Of a stretch of 64,000 nt of DNA, positions 41,027 through 49,976 are shown piece after piece. The stretch spans positions 323,257 through 387,256 of the forward strand of contig NZ_FOXH01000004.1 in assembly GCF_900115665.1 (NCBI RefSeq). Reading direction: 5' to 3'. A program made the position numbers and the translations under genes. Origin of the DNA: Pseudarcicella hirudinis. GTDB lineage: Bacteria > Bacteroidota > Bacteroidia > Cytophagales > Spirosomataceae. The notes below the pieces were generated by a model. That model was not told where the DNA came from. It searched no databases and worked only from the letters and a program-made list of their open reading frames with translations. Each line of letters opens with the position of its first letter. The first letter of the stretch is position 1.

Positions 41027-44000
41027 TTAAAAGCTCAAATTCAAACCAACTAAAAACGTCTTAGCCACAGGATATGCTCCTTCATCAACACCAATCTGTC
41101 TGTCATTTCCGGCTGAATAGTTACGAAGGTTAATCTCCGGATCCATTCCTGAATAATTAGTCACCGTAAATAAATTCTGTCCCTGTACATACACAGAAGC
41201 TCCGCTCACACCCAGTTTAGACAACATTTTTTCAGGAAGACGATAAGTCAGCTGGATATTTTTCACTCTGAAATAAGAACCGCTTTCTAAATAATAGGTT
41301 GATGGCTGAATACTGATCTGGTCACTTGAACGAGGTTGAGGAAGAATAGCATCTGTTTTGCCCGGTCTCCATGATTGCTCAAGCATTCTGCGGCTACGGT
41401 TACCCTGGAATGTCGGGAAATCTGTCCAGTATTTCACATAATTGAAGATCTGGTTTCCATAAACCCCCTGACCAAATAAGGTTAAAGTGAAGTTTTTATA
41501 AGATGCACTCACGTTGATACCATAGTTGAAATCCGGGTGAGGACTTCCGATTACGGTAAGGTCTCCGGAATCAATTTTTCCGTCACCATTTACATCACGG
41601 AATTTAAAACGTCCTGCACGGTTCTCTGTATTTTTCTCCGAATCATCTCTTGAACTTCCAAATTGAGGAGCATAGGCTTTTCCTTCTGCGTCACTCTGGA
41701 AGATACCGTCAATAATATATCCGTAAAATGAAGATATCGGATAACCTTGCTGAGTTACGACAAAGTTGGTAATACGTTGGTCATTCAAACCAAAATACTG
41801 AGTTTTAGGATCTCCGTTTGTTTTGGTAACAAGGTTTCTGTATGTACCGAAATTTGCCCCGATTGAATAAGAAACTTCTCCTACTTTTCCGTGATAATTA
41901 ATTCCAAGGTCTATACCACGGTTACGCATTTCACCGATATTCTGGAAAGGAACCGTAGCTACACCCGCAGTTGCAGGAGCCGGAACCGGGAATAACATGT
42001 CAGATGTCACACGATTGTACCAGTCAAGTGCCACATCAAGTTTACCTTTCAGCAAAACAGCATCCAAACCGATGTTGGTTGAAGTTGTTGTTTCCCATTT
42101 TGCCTTGGCATTACCAAACTGAGTCAGTTCATATCCAGCAACGGCAGAACTTCTTGAACCTGTGAGGTCATAGAATGAAGTGGCAGGGTTCAGAGAGAAC
42201 TGAGTATAAGGGTTGTAGTTACCAATTTCCTGGTTACCGGTTTGTCCCCAGCCAACTCTCAGCTTCGCCTCATCCAAAAAGCCTAATTGTTTCATGAACG
42301 GTTCTTCTGTAAATCTCCATCCCGCACTTACTGCCGGGAAATAAGCTGCACGATAATCCGCTGCAAAACGGGAAGAACGGTCACGACGCAAGGTTACATC
42401 AAACAAATATTTATTGGCCAACGAATAGTTTACCTTAGCAAATTCAGAAGCCAGTTGCCAGTTGGAAGCAGTACTGTTATTGGTTTGAACACCTGTACCG
42501 GCAGCTAAATAACGGTTATCAAGGGCATCTGTTTTAAAGTCTGTACGGCTTGCATCAAATTGCTCAAAATAGTTTTTGATGGATTCCGTACCCAAAATAA
42601 CATTAAGTTTATGCTTATTTCCGAAAGAAGTATTGTAGCTCAATGTATTATACCACGTCCAGGTATATTCATAACCATTGGTAGTACTTAACAGGTTACT
42701 GCCTCTTGCTTCAGAAGACTCAACGTCACGAATGGTATAAATTCTTGCATTGGCATTGTTATAATCTATACCGAACTGTGTTCTGGCAGTCAGGTTTTTC
42801 AGAATGTCAACCTCCGCATAAGCATTTCCGAAAAGTCTTACTTCTTTGTTAACATTGTCCTGGTTTCTGTATAATAATGCGACAGGGTTAAGTGCGTTGT
42901 CAAGGTCACCGCCTCTTGTTCCGGCAAAATTTCCCATTACGTCATAAACCGGAATAATCGGCTGAATACGATACGCAAAAGACACCGGGTTATTTTCGAA
43001 GTTATTACCATTGGGCTGTCCGACTCTTTCTCCGAATGCTACCTGAAAGCTCTCACCTACTCTGATACGTTTTGATACATTAAATTCAGTATTTACCCGG
43101 AAGGAATAGCGTTTAAAGCTGGTATAATTCATGATACCTTTCTGGTCGAAATAGTTCAGTGACATAGCATATCTTCCATTTTCATTACCTCCGGAAACGC
43201 CCAGCTGATGATTCTGAATCGGAGCATTTGAGAAAATCTCATTAAACCAGTTGGTACCGACAGGATTCGCTCTGGTAATCAGGTAAAATGGTTTGGCAGG
43301 ATCAATGTTATAAAGGCTTGGATCAGCTCTAGGGTCATTCTGACTACCTCCGCTCGGGAAGATATAATATGGAATGGTTGGCGTAGCACCACTACCGAAT
43401 TGAGAATGAGTAGGATATTTAATGGCATCCTGTATTCTGATTTTTCCATCGACCAGACCGGAAAGCGGAGTATTTCCATCTGCCCAGTATTTTTTATCGA
43501 GATTCGCAAGGTTCAAAGAGTTCGTTCTTTGCTCCCAAAGCAGATTAGCATATTCCTGGGTATTCAACAAATCAAGGGTTTTACCTGGCGTCTGATTTCC
43601 GTAATATACATCATACGTAAATTTCGGTTTACCGGGTTTTCCTTTTTTGGTCGTAATAATTACAACCCCGTTTCCAGCTCTTGAACCATAAATTGAAGCA
43701 GCAGAAGCATCTTTCAATACCTGCATATTTTCAATATCATTCAGGTTAAGGGTATTGAGGTTACCTTTGGTAGGCGTTCCGTCAATTACATATAAAGGAG
43801 AGTTATCATTGATTGTACCAAAACCACGGATACGAACCATTACACCGCCTCCGGGAGAGTTTTCATTCCCTACTGTTACCCCGGCAACGCGTCCCTGCAT
43901 GGCCTGACCTAAGTTGGTAGATGGAGTAGAAAGAAGGGTTTTGGCATCAATTGTTGCAACAGCTCCGGTAATATCTCTTTTCGACTGAGAACCATAACCT

Positions 44001-44344
44001 GTTACGACAACCTCACTAAGACTACTTATTTCCTCATCAAGAGAGACTGAAATGGTTGATTGGTTACCTACAGCGATTTCCTTTCTGGCATAGCCAATCG
44101 AACTGATGATTAAAACAGAACCGGCATTTTTTACTGATATTCTGAAATTCCCGCTTCCATCGGTGGAAGTTCCGGTCTGCGTTCCTTTAACAATAACATT
44201 GGCTCCGGGAATACCCTGCCCATCTGATGAGCCGACTACTTTTCCAGTTACCTGACGGTCTTGTGCCTGTAAACCCAAGCTTACTGAAAGCAAGGTCAAT
44301 AACAAGAAAACACGTCCACACAACATGTAGAGTTTTTTTTCCAT
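41027..44344 (-). CDS. SusC/RagA family TonB-linked outer-membrane transporter
   Basis: I place the start at 44344 (1105 residues): this ATG begins Met-Glu-Lys-Lys-Leu-Tyr-Met-Leu and gives a proper signal peptide ending Gly-Leu-Gln-Ala-Gln, whereas the open frame runs 34 codons further upstream. Next come a carboxypeptidase-like domain (Val-Thr-Gly-Lys-Val...Gly-Ala-Asn-Val), the linker Glu-Val-Val-Val-Thr-Gly-Tyr-Gly, the plug (Tyr-Val-Ile-Asp-Gly-Thr-Pro and Ala-Ala-Ser-Ile-Tyr-Gly-Ser-Arg-Ala) and a 22-strand barrel ending in Phe. Transport uses TonB energy. It precedes the SusD gene by 81 bp. No anti-sigma/sigma pair is adjacent, so control must come from elsewhere. Confidence 0.96.
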   Translation of the reverse strand: MEKKLYMLCGRVFLLLTLLSVSLGLQAQDRQVTGKVVGSSDGQGIPGANVIVKGTQTGTSTDGSGNFRISVKNAGSVLIISSIGYARKEIAVGNQSTISVSLDEEISSLSEVVVTGYGSQSKRDITGAVATIDAKTLLSTPSTNLGQAMQGRVAGVTVGNENSPGGGVMVRIRGFGTINDNSPLYVIDGTPTKGNLNTLNLNDIENMQVLKDASAASIYGSRAGNGVVIITTKKGKPGKPKFTYDVYYGNQTPGKTLDLLNTQEYANLLWEQRTNSLNLANLDKKYWADGNTPLSGLVDGKIRIQDAIKYPTHSQFGSGATPTIPYYIFPSGGSQNDPRADPSLYNIDPAKPFYLITRANPVGTNWFNEIFSNAPIQNHQLGVSGGNENGRYAMSLNYFDQKGIMNYTSFKRYSFRVNTEFNVSKRIRVGESFQVAFGERVGQPNGNNFENNPVSFAYRIQPIIPVYDVMGNFAGTRGGDLDNALNPVALLYRNQDNVNKEVRLFGNAYAEVDILKNLTARTQFGIDYNNANARIYTIRDVESSEARGSNLLSTTNGYEYTWTWYNTLSYNTSFGNKHKLNVILGTESIKNYFEQFDASRTDFKTDALDNRYLAAGTGVQTNNSTASNWQLASEFAKVNYSLANKYLFDVTLRRDRSSRFAADYRAAYFPAVSAGWRFTEEPFMKQLGFLDEAKLRVGWGQTGNQEIGNYNPYTQFSLNPATSFYDLTGSRSSAVAGYELTQFGNAKAKWETTTSTNIGLDAVLLKGKLDVALDWYNRVTSDMLFPVPAPATAGVATVPFQNIGEMRNRGIDLGINYHGKVGEVSYSIGANFGTYRNLVTKTNGDPKTQYFGLNDQRITNFVVTQQGYPISSFYGYIIDGIFQSDAEGKAYAPQFGSSRDDSEKNTENRAGRFKFRDVNGDGKIDSGDLTVIGSPHPDFNYGINVSASYKNFTLTLFGQGVYGNQIFNYVKYWTDFPTFQGNRSRRMLEQSWRPGKTDAILPQPRSSDQISIQPSTYYLESGSYFRVKNIQLTYRLPEKMLSKLGVSGASVYVQGQNLFTVTNYSGMDPEINLRNYSAGNDRQIGVDEGAYPVAKTFLVGLNLSF

Positions 44345-44859
44345 TGGATAGATAAATTGGTTAAAAATTAAAAATTGAATTTGGTTAAACTTGAAATACA
44401 ACGTGAAAAATCCGGCATTTCCCAAAATGCTGAATAGTACTGACACAATCCATTCCTATGAAAATTCAGGTATGAATCACATGATTTTAATAATCGGGAA
44501 AAGGTGTTCAAGGCAATGTCATTGCGAAAAGACATTACGCTGATTATTCAATGCAGAAATATAGTTTTGGTTAATACTATAAATAAAGGAATCAAATCAG
44601 GTCGAAATACCTGACATTGAAAGAAGTGTTAATAAACTTAAGCGGGGTTTTTAAGTAAAGCATTTTCTTCATAATTTTTTCAGTTAAGTTTTCAGAGCAG
44701 GTTATTTGTACTTTGTAATGTTTTTTTTTAAATATAAATAGAATAATTTTAAAATGTATACCCAGCATTAAGAAATTATTTCATTTGTTCGGAAATGTAC
44801 CAGAATAAATCTTTGGTATAGTATTCTGATACATAGACAGATACATAATTTCATGTAAA

Positions 44860-45208
44860 TTGAAAAGCTCTTTTGGGCAGTTTTTCCTTCAAATTTGAAT
44901 AGGAAGGGCATTTTTAGCTTTTCAACTTTTCTACACTGTTATAATATACGTTTTGAATTTGCAACGGATTGCATAGGATAAGCGGATTTTACAGGATCTT
45001 TCAAAGATGCTATAAAATCCGCTTGTCAGGAGATGGACGGTTTTAATCGGAAAAACAGGCTAAATGGATTTTCTCTTTTCCGCATGGTACGCCCGGAAGC
45101 GTACCATGTTCTCTATCAGGTTTTTGAGGAAAACGGAGTTTTTATAATTTTATCACTGACTATTTTAGTGATGTAGAACTACCATTTGCTTTGTCATGGT
45201 AGTTTTTT
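44860..45208 (+). ncRNA. Candidate structured RNA ending at a terminator
   Basis: Successive inverted repeats: 44860-44869 with 44916-44925 (10 bp, enclosing CCTTC/GAAGG); 44980-44991 with 45013-45024 (12 bp perfect, enclosing ATCTTT/AAAGAT); 45083-45092 with 45099-45108 (10 bp perfect, 6-nt loop); a small CACT/AGTG hairpin near 45154-45170; and a terminator stem 45177-45185 with 45196-45204 followed by a T-run. The T-run sets the strand as plus. Start and boundaries are guesses, and a set of unrelated hairpins or decayed repeats is the alternative. Confidence 0.35.
45177..45208 (+). terminator. Hairpin terminator at the end of the structured region
   Basis: AACTACCAT pairs with ATGGTAGTT across a 10-nt loop and six T residues follow. 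No upstream CDS on this strand explains it. Confidence 0.65.
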
Positions 45209-45299
45209 ATTGCTTAAAATCAGTCCGGTTGGCCATTATCGCAAGATAAAATCCCAGAGCTAATAATAAAGGTGTGAGAACTATGAAGATTATTACCAT
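45207..45299 (-). CDS. Possible 30-residue single-span membrane protein
   Basis: An ATG at 45297-45299 opens 30 codons ending at TAA 45207-45209. The product has Val-Ile-Ile-Phe-Ile-Val-Leu, then Pro-Leu-Leu-Leu-Ala-Leu-Gly-Phe-Tyr-Leu-Ala-Ile-Met and a short polar tail Asn-Arg-Thr-Asp-Phe-Lys-Gln. This is the profile of small one-helix subunits of membrane complexes (such as KdpF or CydX), but no such partner gene is nearby. It is too short for composition to prove coding. Confidence 0.3.
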   Translation of the reverse strand: MVIIFIVLTPLLLALGFYLAIMANRTDFKQ

Positions 45300-45428
45300 T
45301 GCTGATAGCTATTATAGACCAATAATAAGTATTTAACTGTTACAAATTTCAGGGAAAAAAAACTACCGTTTTAGCGTAGAAATACGTATTCTGCTATAAA
45401 CTCATAATACTTATCAAATGATAATTTG

Positions 45429-45462
45429 TCAGACAGTATGTATTTCATCAGATAGTATGTAA
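45429..45462. repeat. Pair of 15-bp direct repeats, 19-bp period
   Basis: TCAGACAGTATGTAT (45429-45443) and TCAGATAGTATGTAA (45448-45462) differ at two positions and are spaced about two helix turns, upstream of the PspC gene. They could be paired regulator sites. Confidence 0.35.
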
Positions 45463-45618
45463 TAACATAAACCTATTTCAAAAATGTATCAATAAAGCTG
45501 AATAGAGGCAATATTATGAAAATCCCTCATTACTTGGCATTACAAAGTACCTGTTTTTATATTGCTCCTTAAAATATTCCTTTTAAGCGTAATTTTTAAC
45601 CGTCCGTTAAAATACTGG

Positions 45619-45648
45619 TTGCTGATTCTGAAAGGCATCATAACTTTC
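45619..45648 (+). promoter_or_regulatory. Candidate promoter of the PspC gene
   Basis: TTG (45619-45621), 19 bases, TAACTTTC (45641-45648), one base off the -7 consensus, 53 bp before the ATG. Confidence 0.4.
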
Positions 45649-45700
45649 GGACATCAAAAGAAAAAAAAACAGAATTCTTTAAATTTTAATCTCTAAAGTC

Positions 45701-46153
45701 ATGAACGAAAAACTATATCGCATCCCTTCCAAAGCAGTTTTAGGTGGAGTTGCGGCAGGCCTTGAAGAAAGATTTGGTATTGATGTGAGCATAATCCGGG
45801 TAATTTTTGTCCTTGGTACTATTTTGACACACGGTCCGTTTTTCCTAATTTACATTATCCTATGGATTGCACTTCCTGCAAAGACTATGATGGATATGGC
45901 ATCTGATTACACAGAAAACTCTAATTTCAATATGACTAAAATGAAAAATAATTCAAATTCGATCGCTGGTATCATCCTGATCGCACTGGGTTCTCTATTC
46001 CTTATGGATGAATTCTTTGACATTGATTTTGGTAAACTTTGGCCTCTTGTTTTAATTGCTGTCGGGGTGTACATTATTTTCAAAGACAAAATCAAGGGTA
46101 ATAATAATACTAATAACTTCGGTAACAACGAGCCGGGCAACTCCGGTTTCTAA
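45701..46153 (+). CDS. PspC domain membrane protein
   Basis: The 150-residue protein starts with a complete PspC domain (about 3-58: Tyr-Arg-Ile-Pro-Ser-Lys-Ala-Val-Leu-Gly-Gly-Val-Ala-Ala-Gly-Leu, then Phe-Gly-Ile-Asp-Val-Ser-Ile-Ile-Arg) that includes one membrane helix. Two more hydrophobic segments at about 86-105 and 109-124 (Gly-Ile-Ile-Leu-Ile-Ala-Leu-Gly and Leu-Trp-Pro-Leu-Val-Leu-Ile-Ala-Val-Gly-Val-Tyr) match the LiaI/LiaF-type region. An Asn-rich tail ends it. PspC proteins belong to envelope-stress responses. The LiaF-like gene follows after 120 bp and probably works with it. Confidence 0.88.
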   Translation: MNEKLYRIPSKAVLGGVAAGLEERFGIDVSIIRVIFVLGTILTHGPFFLIYIILWIALPAKTMMDMASDYTENSNFNMTKMKNNSNSIAGIILIALGSLFLMDEFFDIDFGKLWPLVLIAVGVYIIFKDKIKGNNNTNNFGNNEPGNSGF

Positions 46154-46273
46154 GTCCGTTTTGTTTCGGATTATTTTTCAGAAACGCTGGAATTGACTTG
46201 TTTTTCAATACTGTCAATTAAAAGTCTGAACTTGTATTTTGTTTAATCTTAAACCTTTAACGCAATTTGAATT

Positions 46274-47254
46274 ATGAACGCAAGGAATATTTTCTCCGGA
46301 GGTCTTCTGATCTTTTTGGGAGTATTATTTTTAGGAAAAGAATTAGATTGGTTCTATGTGGACTGGCATGTAATTTTCCGCTTCTGGCCTGTACTTTTGA
46401 TTTACCTCGGCATTACCATGTTTGTTGGTAAACAAAGCACTTCAGCTACAGTAGTTACGATTGTTTTACTTTGTATCGCTATCCCGGCTGCTATCATCAG
46501 TAGTGTAAAACATAAAATCGAACAAAAATGGGATGATAAAGACATTCACATTGATTTGGGCGATAATGATGATGACCATAACGACGATAATGATAATAAT
46601 GATGAACATTGGGAAGGCCGTACAGGCAAACAAAGTTTAAGCGAACCAATGGAAGCTGCTATTAAAACAGCAACATTTAATCTTGATGGTGGCGCTGCTG
46701 AATTTAAGATCAAAGGTACTTCTACTGACCTTGTAGCGGCTGATACGGATCTTGATTTTGGCAAAGTAAGTCTTAAAAAGAGTGTAAGCGGTTCTAATGC
46801 AGATGTGAATTTCAGTTTCAAAAACAAACATAACAACATTCACTTCGACGGTAAAAACGGTATCGACAATAAAATTGATCTTAAATTAAATCCTGAACCA
46901 GAATGGAATATGAATTTTGAGTTCGGAGCCGGAAAAGCAGATTTTGACCTCTCCGATTTCAAAGTAAAAAAATTAAGTCTTAAGACCGGCGTTACTTCTA
47001 CAGATTTAAAACTGGGAGATAAAGTTGACAATTCTGAAATAACCATTGAGTCGGGATTAGCAGATGTTGATGTAGAAATTCCGGCATCGATCGGATGCAG
47101 AATTAAAGTTGACGGAGGTTTAAATGCCAAAACTTTTAAAGATTTTGTAAAAAACGGAAGCTTCTGGGAAAGCCCGGGCTATGAAAAGGCGGCCAAAAAG
47201 ATGCAAATCAATTTCACAGGTGGTTTGGCTAATCTGAAAGTAAGAAGATATTAA
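46274..47254 (+). CDS. LiaF-like envelope-stress protein (membrane region plus beta-helical C-terminal domain)
   Basis: The 326-residue protein has three or four membrane helices in residues 1-85 (Leu-Ile-Phe-Leu-Gly-Val-Leu-Phe-Leu-Gly and Phe-Trp-Pro-Val-Leu-Leu-Ile-Tyr-Leu-Gly). A very acidic Asp/Asn/His linker (about 94-112) follows, then a repetitive beta-domain (130-326) with Asp-Leu-Lys-Leu, Gly-Leu-Ala-Asp-Val-Asp-Val-Glu-Ile-Pro and Gly-Gly-Leu-Ala-Asn-Leu-Lys-Val. This is the architecture of LiaF/VraT relatives that sense cell-envelope damage. No two-component system is beside it. The acidic linker could bind metal or simply act as a spacer. Confidence 0.82.
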   Translation: MNARNIFSGGLLIFLGVLFLGKELDWFYVDWHVIFRFWPVLLIYLGITMFVGKQSTSATVVTIVLLCIAIPAAIISSVKHKIEQKWDDKDIHIDLGDNDDDHNDDNDNNDEHWEGRTGKQSLSEPMEAAIKTATFNLDGGAAEFKIKGTSTDLVAADTDLDFGKVSLKKSVSGSNADVNFSFKNKHNNIHFDGKNGIDNKIDLKLNPEPEWNMNFEFGAGKADFDLSDFKVKKLSLKTGVTSTDLKLGDKVDNSEITIESGLADVDVEIPASIGCRIKVDGGLNAKTFKDFVKNGSFWESPGYEKAAKKMQINFTGGLANLKVRRY

Positions 47255-47309
47255 TTCCGGATTCTGTAAAATAAGATTTTCAATCCGGCGTTATCATAAA
47301 ACAATAGAG

Positions 47310-47345
47310 AAAAAGGGCTGTTTCTAAAAGGAATAAGCCCTTTTT
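47310..47345 (+). terminator. Hairpin terminator after the LiaF-like gene
   Basis: AAAAAGGGCT (47310-47319) pairs with AGCCCTTTTT (47336-47345), 56 bp past the stop. Confidence 0.7.
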
Positions 47346-47416
47346 GCTTATCAGGCTATGTGTTTAACGTTTTAAAAAGAATGCCTTTAAAAACAAAGAA
47401 CTTCGTTTTCTCTATC

Positions 47417-47424
47417 TATTTTTG
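47417..47424 (+). promoter_or_regulatory. Candidate -7 element for the glycine-rich protein gene
   Basis: TATTTTTG matches TAnnTTTG, but the ATG is 137 bp away, implying a long leader. The rest of the 306-bp intergenic region (47255-47560) holds only the preceding terminator. Confidence 0.3.
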
Positions 47425-47560
47425 TATTTTTCCCCTGTAATTATCCAGAACGATTAATCCTAAATGGGAGATTTACCTCTAACACTTTCAGTTAGAGTAC
47501 TTTTAAATTCTATTTGGCCAAATATATTAACCCAAAACATTTACTGTCAAAAATCAAAAC

Positions 47561-48112
47561 ATGAAAAAGCACATTTTACAAAAACTGTCCTCTTCAATTC
47601 TCTTATTGTTATTTGTAGTGGCAGCTCATAAAAATTTCGCCCAATACGGTGGAGGTGGATATGGTGGCAGAGGAGGTGGATTCAGACCAGGCGGTGGCGG
47701 ATTTCAAGGCAGTGATAATACGCCGAAAGCATTCTCTCCTCCGGATCCGGAAAAAGTGGTTGAGGAAGAAAATAAATGGATGAAAAAGAAATTGAAACTG
47801 ACTGATGAGCAAGTTCCTTTGGTAGACAAAATCAATATAGATTATGCATTCAAACGCAATGATTTGTATGAAGAGTTTAAAAAAGTACAGGAAAATCCAA
47901 GTCAGGAACTTCGTGATAAACTCAGAGAAAAAGCAATGGCTATCAACGAAGGAAAAGATAAAGAACTGAAAGCTGTTTTAACTGAAGAGCAATTTGCTAC
48001 TTATCTGAAAAAGAAACAGGATATGATGAATAGCACTTACGGTGGCGGACAAAGAGGTGGCGGAGGATATGGCGGAGGTGGATACGGTGGTGGCCGCAGA
48101 GGCAATTACTAG
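47561..48112 (+). CDS. Glycine-rich secreted protein with Spy-like helical core
   Basis: The 183-residue protein has a signal peptide ending Lys-Asn-Phe-Ala-Gln (28). Gly/Tyr/Arg-rich segments sit at both ends of the mature protein (about 29-50 and 160-183, Gly-Gly-Gly-Gly-Tyr-Gly-Gly type). Between them, residues 60-155 form charged amphipathic helices with Leu-Lys-Leu-Thr-Asp-Glu-Gln and Leu-Thr-Glu-Glu-Gln-Phe. That pattern, two Leu-Thr-x-Glu-Gln repeats about 70 residues apart, is the mark of Spy/CpxP-like periplasmic proteins and related DUFs. It may be a chaperone-like or envelope-stress protein, which would fit the PspC/LiaF genes upstream. The role of the glycine-rich ends is unknown. 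Confidence 0.75.
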   Translation: MKKHILQKLSSSILLLLFVVAAHKNFAQYGGGGYGGRGGGFRPGGGGFQGSDNTPKAFSPPDPEKVVEEENKWMKKKLKLTDEQVPLVDKINIDYAFKRNDLYEEFKKVQENPSQELRDKLREKAMAINEGKDKELKAVLTEEQFATYLKKKQDMMNSTYGGGQRGGGGYGGGGYGGGRRGNY

Positions 48113-48131
48113 TATTTATCCTGTAGAGTCA

Positions 48132-48170
48132 AAACAGAAAATGCTCCTTTTAAGGGAGCATTTTCTGTTT
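48132..48170. terminator. Strong bidirectional terminator before guaA
   Basis: Perfect 16-bp arms (48132-48147 and 48155-48170) flanked by A- and T-runs, between convergent genes. Confidence 0.85.
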
Positions 48171-48195
48171 TATCAGAATGTCTGAATTTTATATA

Positions 48196-49725
48196 TTATT
48201 CCCACTCAATGGTTGCCGGTGGTTTTGAAGAAATATCATAAACTACTCTGTTTACTCCTTTTACCTTGTTAATAATTTCATTAGAAATTTCTGCCAGGAA
48301 TTCATATGGTAAATGACACCAGTCGGCGGTCATACCATCTACACTGCTGACAGCCCTCAGGGCTACTACTTTTTCATATGTACGCTCATCTCCCATTACT
48401 CCCACAGAGTTGATTGGAAGCAAAATGGCTCCTGCCTGCCAAACCTGATTATACAAACCTTTGTTTTTCAATCCGTTAATAAAGATGGCATCTACTTCCT
48501 GTAAAATCTGAACTTTTTCAGCAGTAATATCACCTAAAATACGAATAGCCAATCCCGGACCAGGGAAAGGATGTCTTTGTAAAATATTAGGATCTATTTC
48601 CAGCGTTCTTCCTACCGCTCTCACTTCATCTTTAAACAAAGTATTCAAAGGCTCCACCACTTTCAATTTCATGAAATCAGGCAGACCACCTACATTGTGA
48701 TGAGATTTAATGGTTGCTGAAGGACCTTTTACTGAAACAGATTCAATCACATCAGGATAAATTGTTCCCTGACCTAACCATTTCACATCTTCTATCAAAT
48801 GAGATTCCTGATCGAAAACGTCAATAAATACTTTACCAATTGCCTTGCGCTTCGCTTCCGGGTCAGTTAATCCGCTTAACGCAGCATAAAACTGATCTTT
48901 TGCGTTAACCCCCTTTACGTTCAGGCCAAGGCTTTTATATGATTCGAGAACCTGCTCGTATTCATTTTTTCTCAGCAAGCCATTATCCACAAAAATACAA
49001 TACAGATTTTTGCCGATAGCTTTATGGATCAATACCGCCGCAACAGAACTGTCAACACCTCCTGAAAGTCCTAATACAACTTTATCATCTCCCAGTTTCT
49101 CTTTCAGGGCTGCCACTGTTGACTCTACGAATGAATCTGCTGTCCAGTTTTGAGAGCATCCGCAAATGTTAACCACGAAGTTTTTAAGAATCTCTTTTCC
49201 TTCAGAAGAATGGGTAACTTCAGGGTGAAACTGAATCCCGAAAGTTTGTTCTCCTTTAATATGGAATGCAGCAACTCTTACTGAATCTGTAGAACCAATG
49301 ATTTCAAAGCTCTCCGGAACAGAAACAATGGTATCTCCATGAGACATCCAAACCTGAGAATGTTCTGAAATATTAGCAAAAAGCGGATTTTCTCCTGATT
49401 TTTTGTCCATCATTGCCCGTCCATATTCACGGTGGCCAGAGGCCATTACTTCCCCGCCTGCTGTATGAGCTAAGAGCTGAGCACCATAACAAATTCCCAA
49501 CAATGGTAATTTATTTCTGAATAGTGACATGTCCACACGAGGAGAATCTTCTTCACGAACAGAACAAGGGCTTCCTGAAAGGATTACGCCTTTTACGTCG
49601 TCACCTATTTCCGGAATATGATTGTAAGGGTGAATTTCACAATAGACATTCAGTTCTCGAACCCGGCGGGCAATAAGTTGAGTTACCTGTGAGCCAAAAT
49701 CAAGGATAAGAATTTTTTCGGGCAT
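48196..49725 (-). CDS. guaA: GMP synthase (glutamine-hydrolysing)
   Basis: The start at 49725 ([13 protein letters not shown]) gives 509 residues and is where homologues begin; the frame is open 18 codons further. The N-terminal glutamine amidotransferase has Gly-Ile-Cys-Tyr-Gly-Ala-Gln with the nucleophile Cys and Phe-His-Pro-Glu-Val for His and Glu. The ATP pyrophosphatase domain has Leu-Ser-Gly-Gly-Val-Asp-Ser-Ser. The C-terminal dimerisation domain ends Pro-Pro-Ala-Thr-Ile-Glu-Trp-Glu. It converts XMP to GMP. Confidence 0.97.
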   Translation of the reverse strand: MPEKILILDFGSQVTQLIARRVRELNVYCEIHPYNHIPEIGDDVKGVILSGSPCSVREEDSPRVDMSLFRNKLPLLGICYGAQLLAHTAGGEVMASGHREYGRAMMDKKSGENPLFANISEHSQVWMSHGDTIVSVPESFEIIGSTDSVRVAAFHIKGEQTFGIQFHPEVTHSSEGKEILKNFVVNICGCSQNWTADSFVESTVAALKEKLGDDKVVLGLSGGVDSSVAAVLIHKAIGKNLYCIFVDNGLLRKNEYEQVLESYKSLGLNVKGVNAKDQFYAALSGLTDPEAKRKAIGKVFIDVFDQESHLIEDVKWLGQGTIYPDVIESVSVKGPSATIKSHHNVGGLPDFMKLKVVEPLNTLFKDEVRAVGRTLEIDPNILQRHPFPGPGLAIRILGDITAEKVQILQEVDAIFINGLKNKGLYNQVWQAGAILLPINSVGVMGDERTYEKVVALRAVSSVDGMTADWCHLPYEFLAEISNEIINKVKGVNRVVYDISSKPPATIEWE

Positions 49726-49976
49726 CTTTCTTTTACGGATATTGGTAAGGATTCTTTTTTCAGTTTTCCTGAAAGCCAAGACCCATGTTGGTTAAAAATA
49801 AGTCGCAAATTTCGTGATTTTTATGAGATTTCCGACATAGAAACCGAATGTTTTTTTCGAAAATCCGGCAATACCTTATTAATACAGACATTTAATCTCT
49901 GACAACGAAAAATCATTGAGCTGCCAATCAGGCTAAACCTATGCCGAAACCAGACAAAACAACCTGATTTTCAACA

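Larger units (their letters stand above)
44345..45700. other. Large gene-poor region upstream of susC with a hairpin cluster
   Basis: This 1.36-kb region lacks any long ORF on either strand, apart from short unsupported frames and one 30-codon candidate (45207-45299). The centre, 44860-45208, holds four or five strong inverted repeats in a row. The right part holds a pair of 15-bp direct repeats (45429-45443, 45448-45462) and a promoter for the PspC gene. The susC leader and promoter must lie in the left part, but I see no consensus boxes there. Confidence 0.5.

Noticed and set aside
45083..45108. Signal recognition particle RNA tip (CCGGAAG loop)
   Set aside because: The loop resembles it, but the conserved flanking bases of the SRP domain are missing; the stem CATGGTACGC is unrelated.
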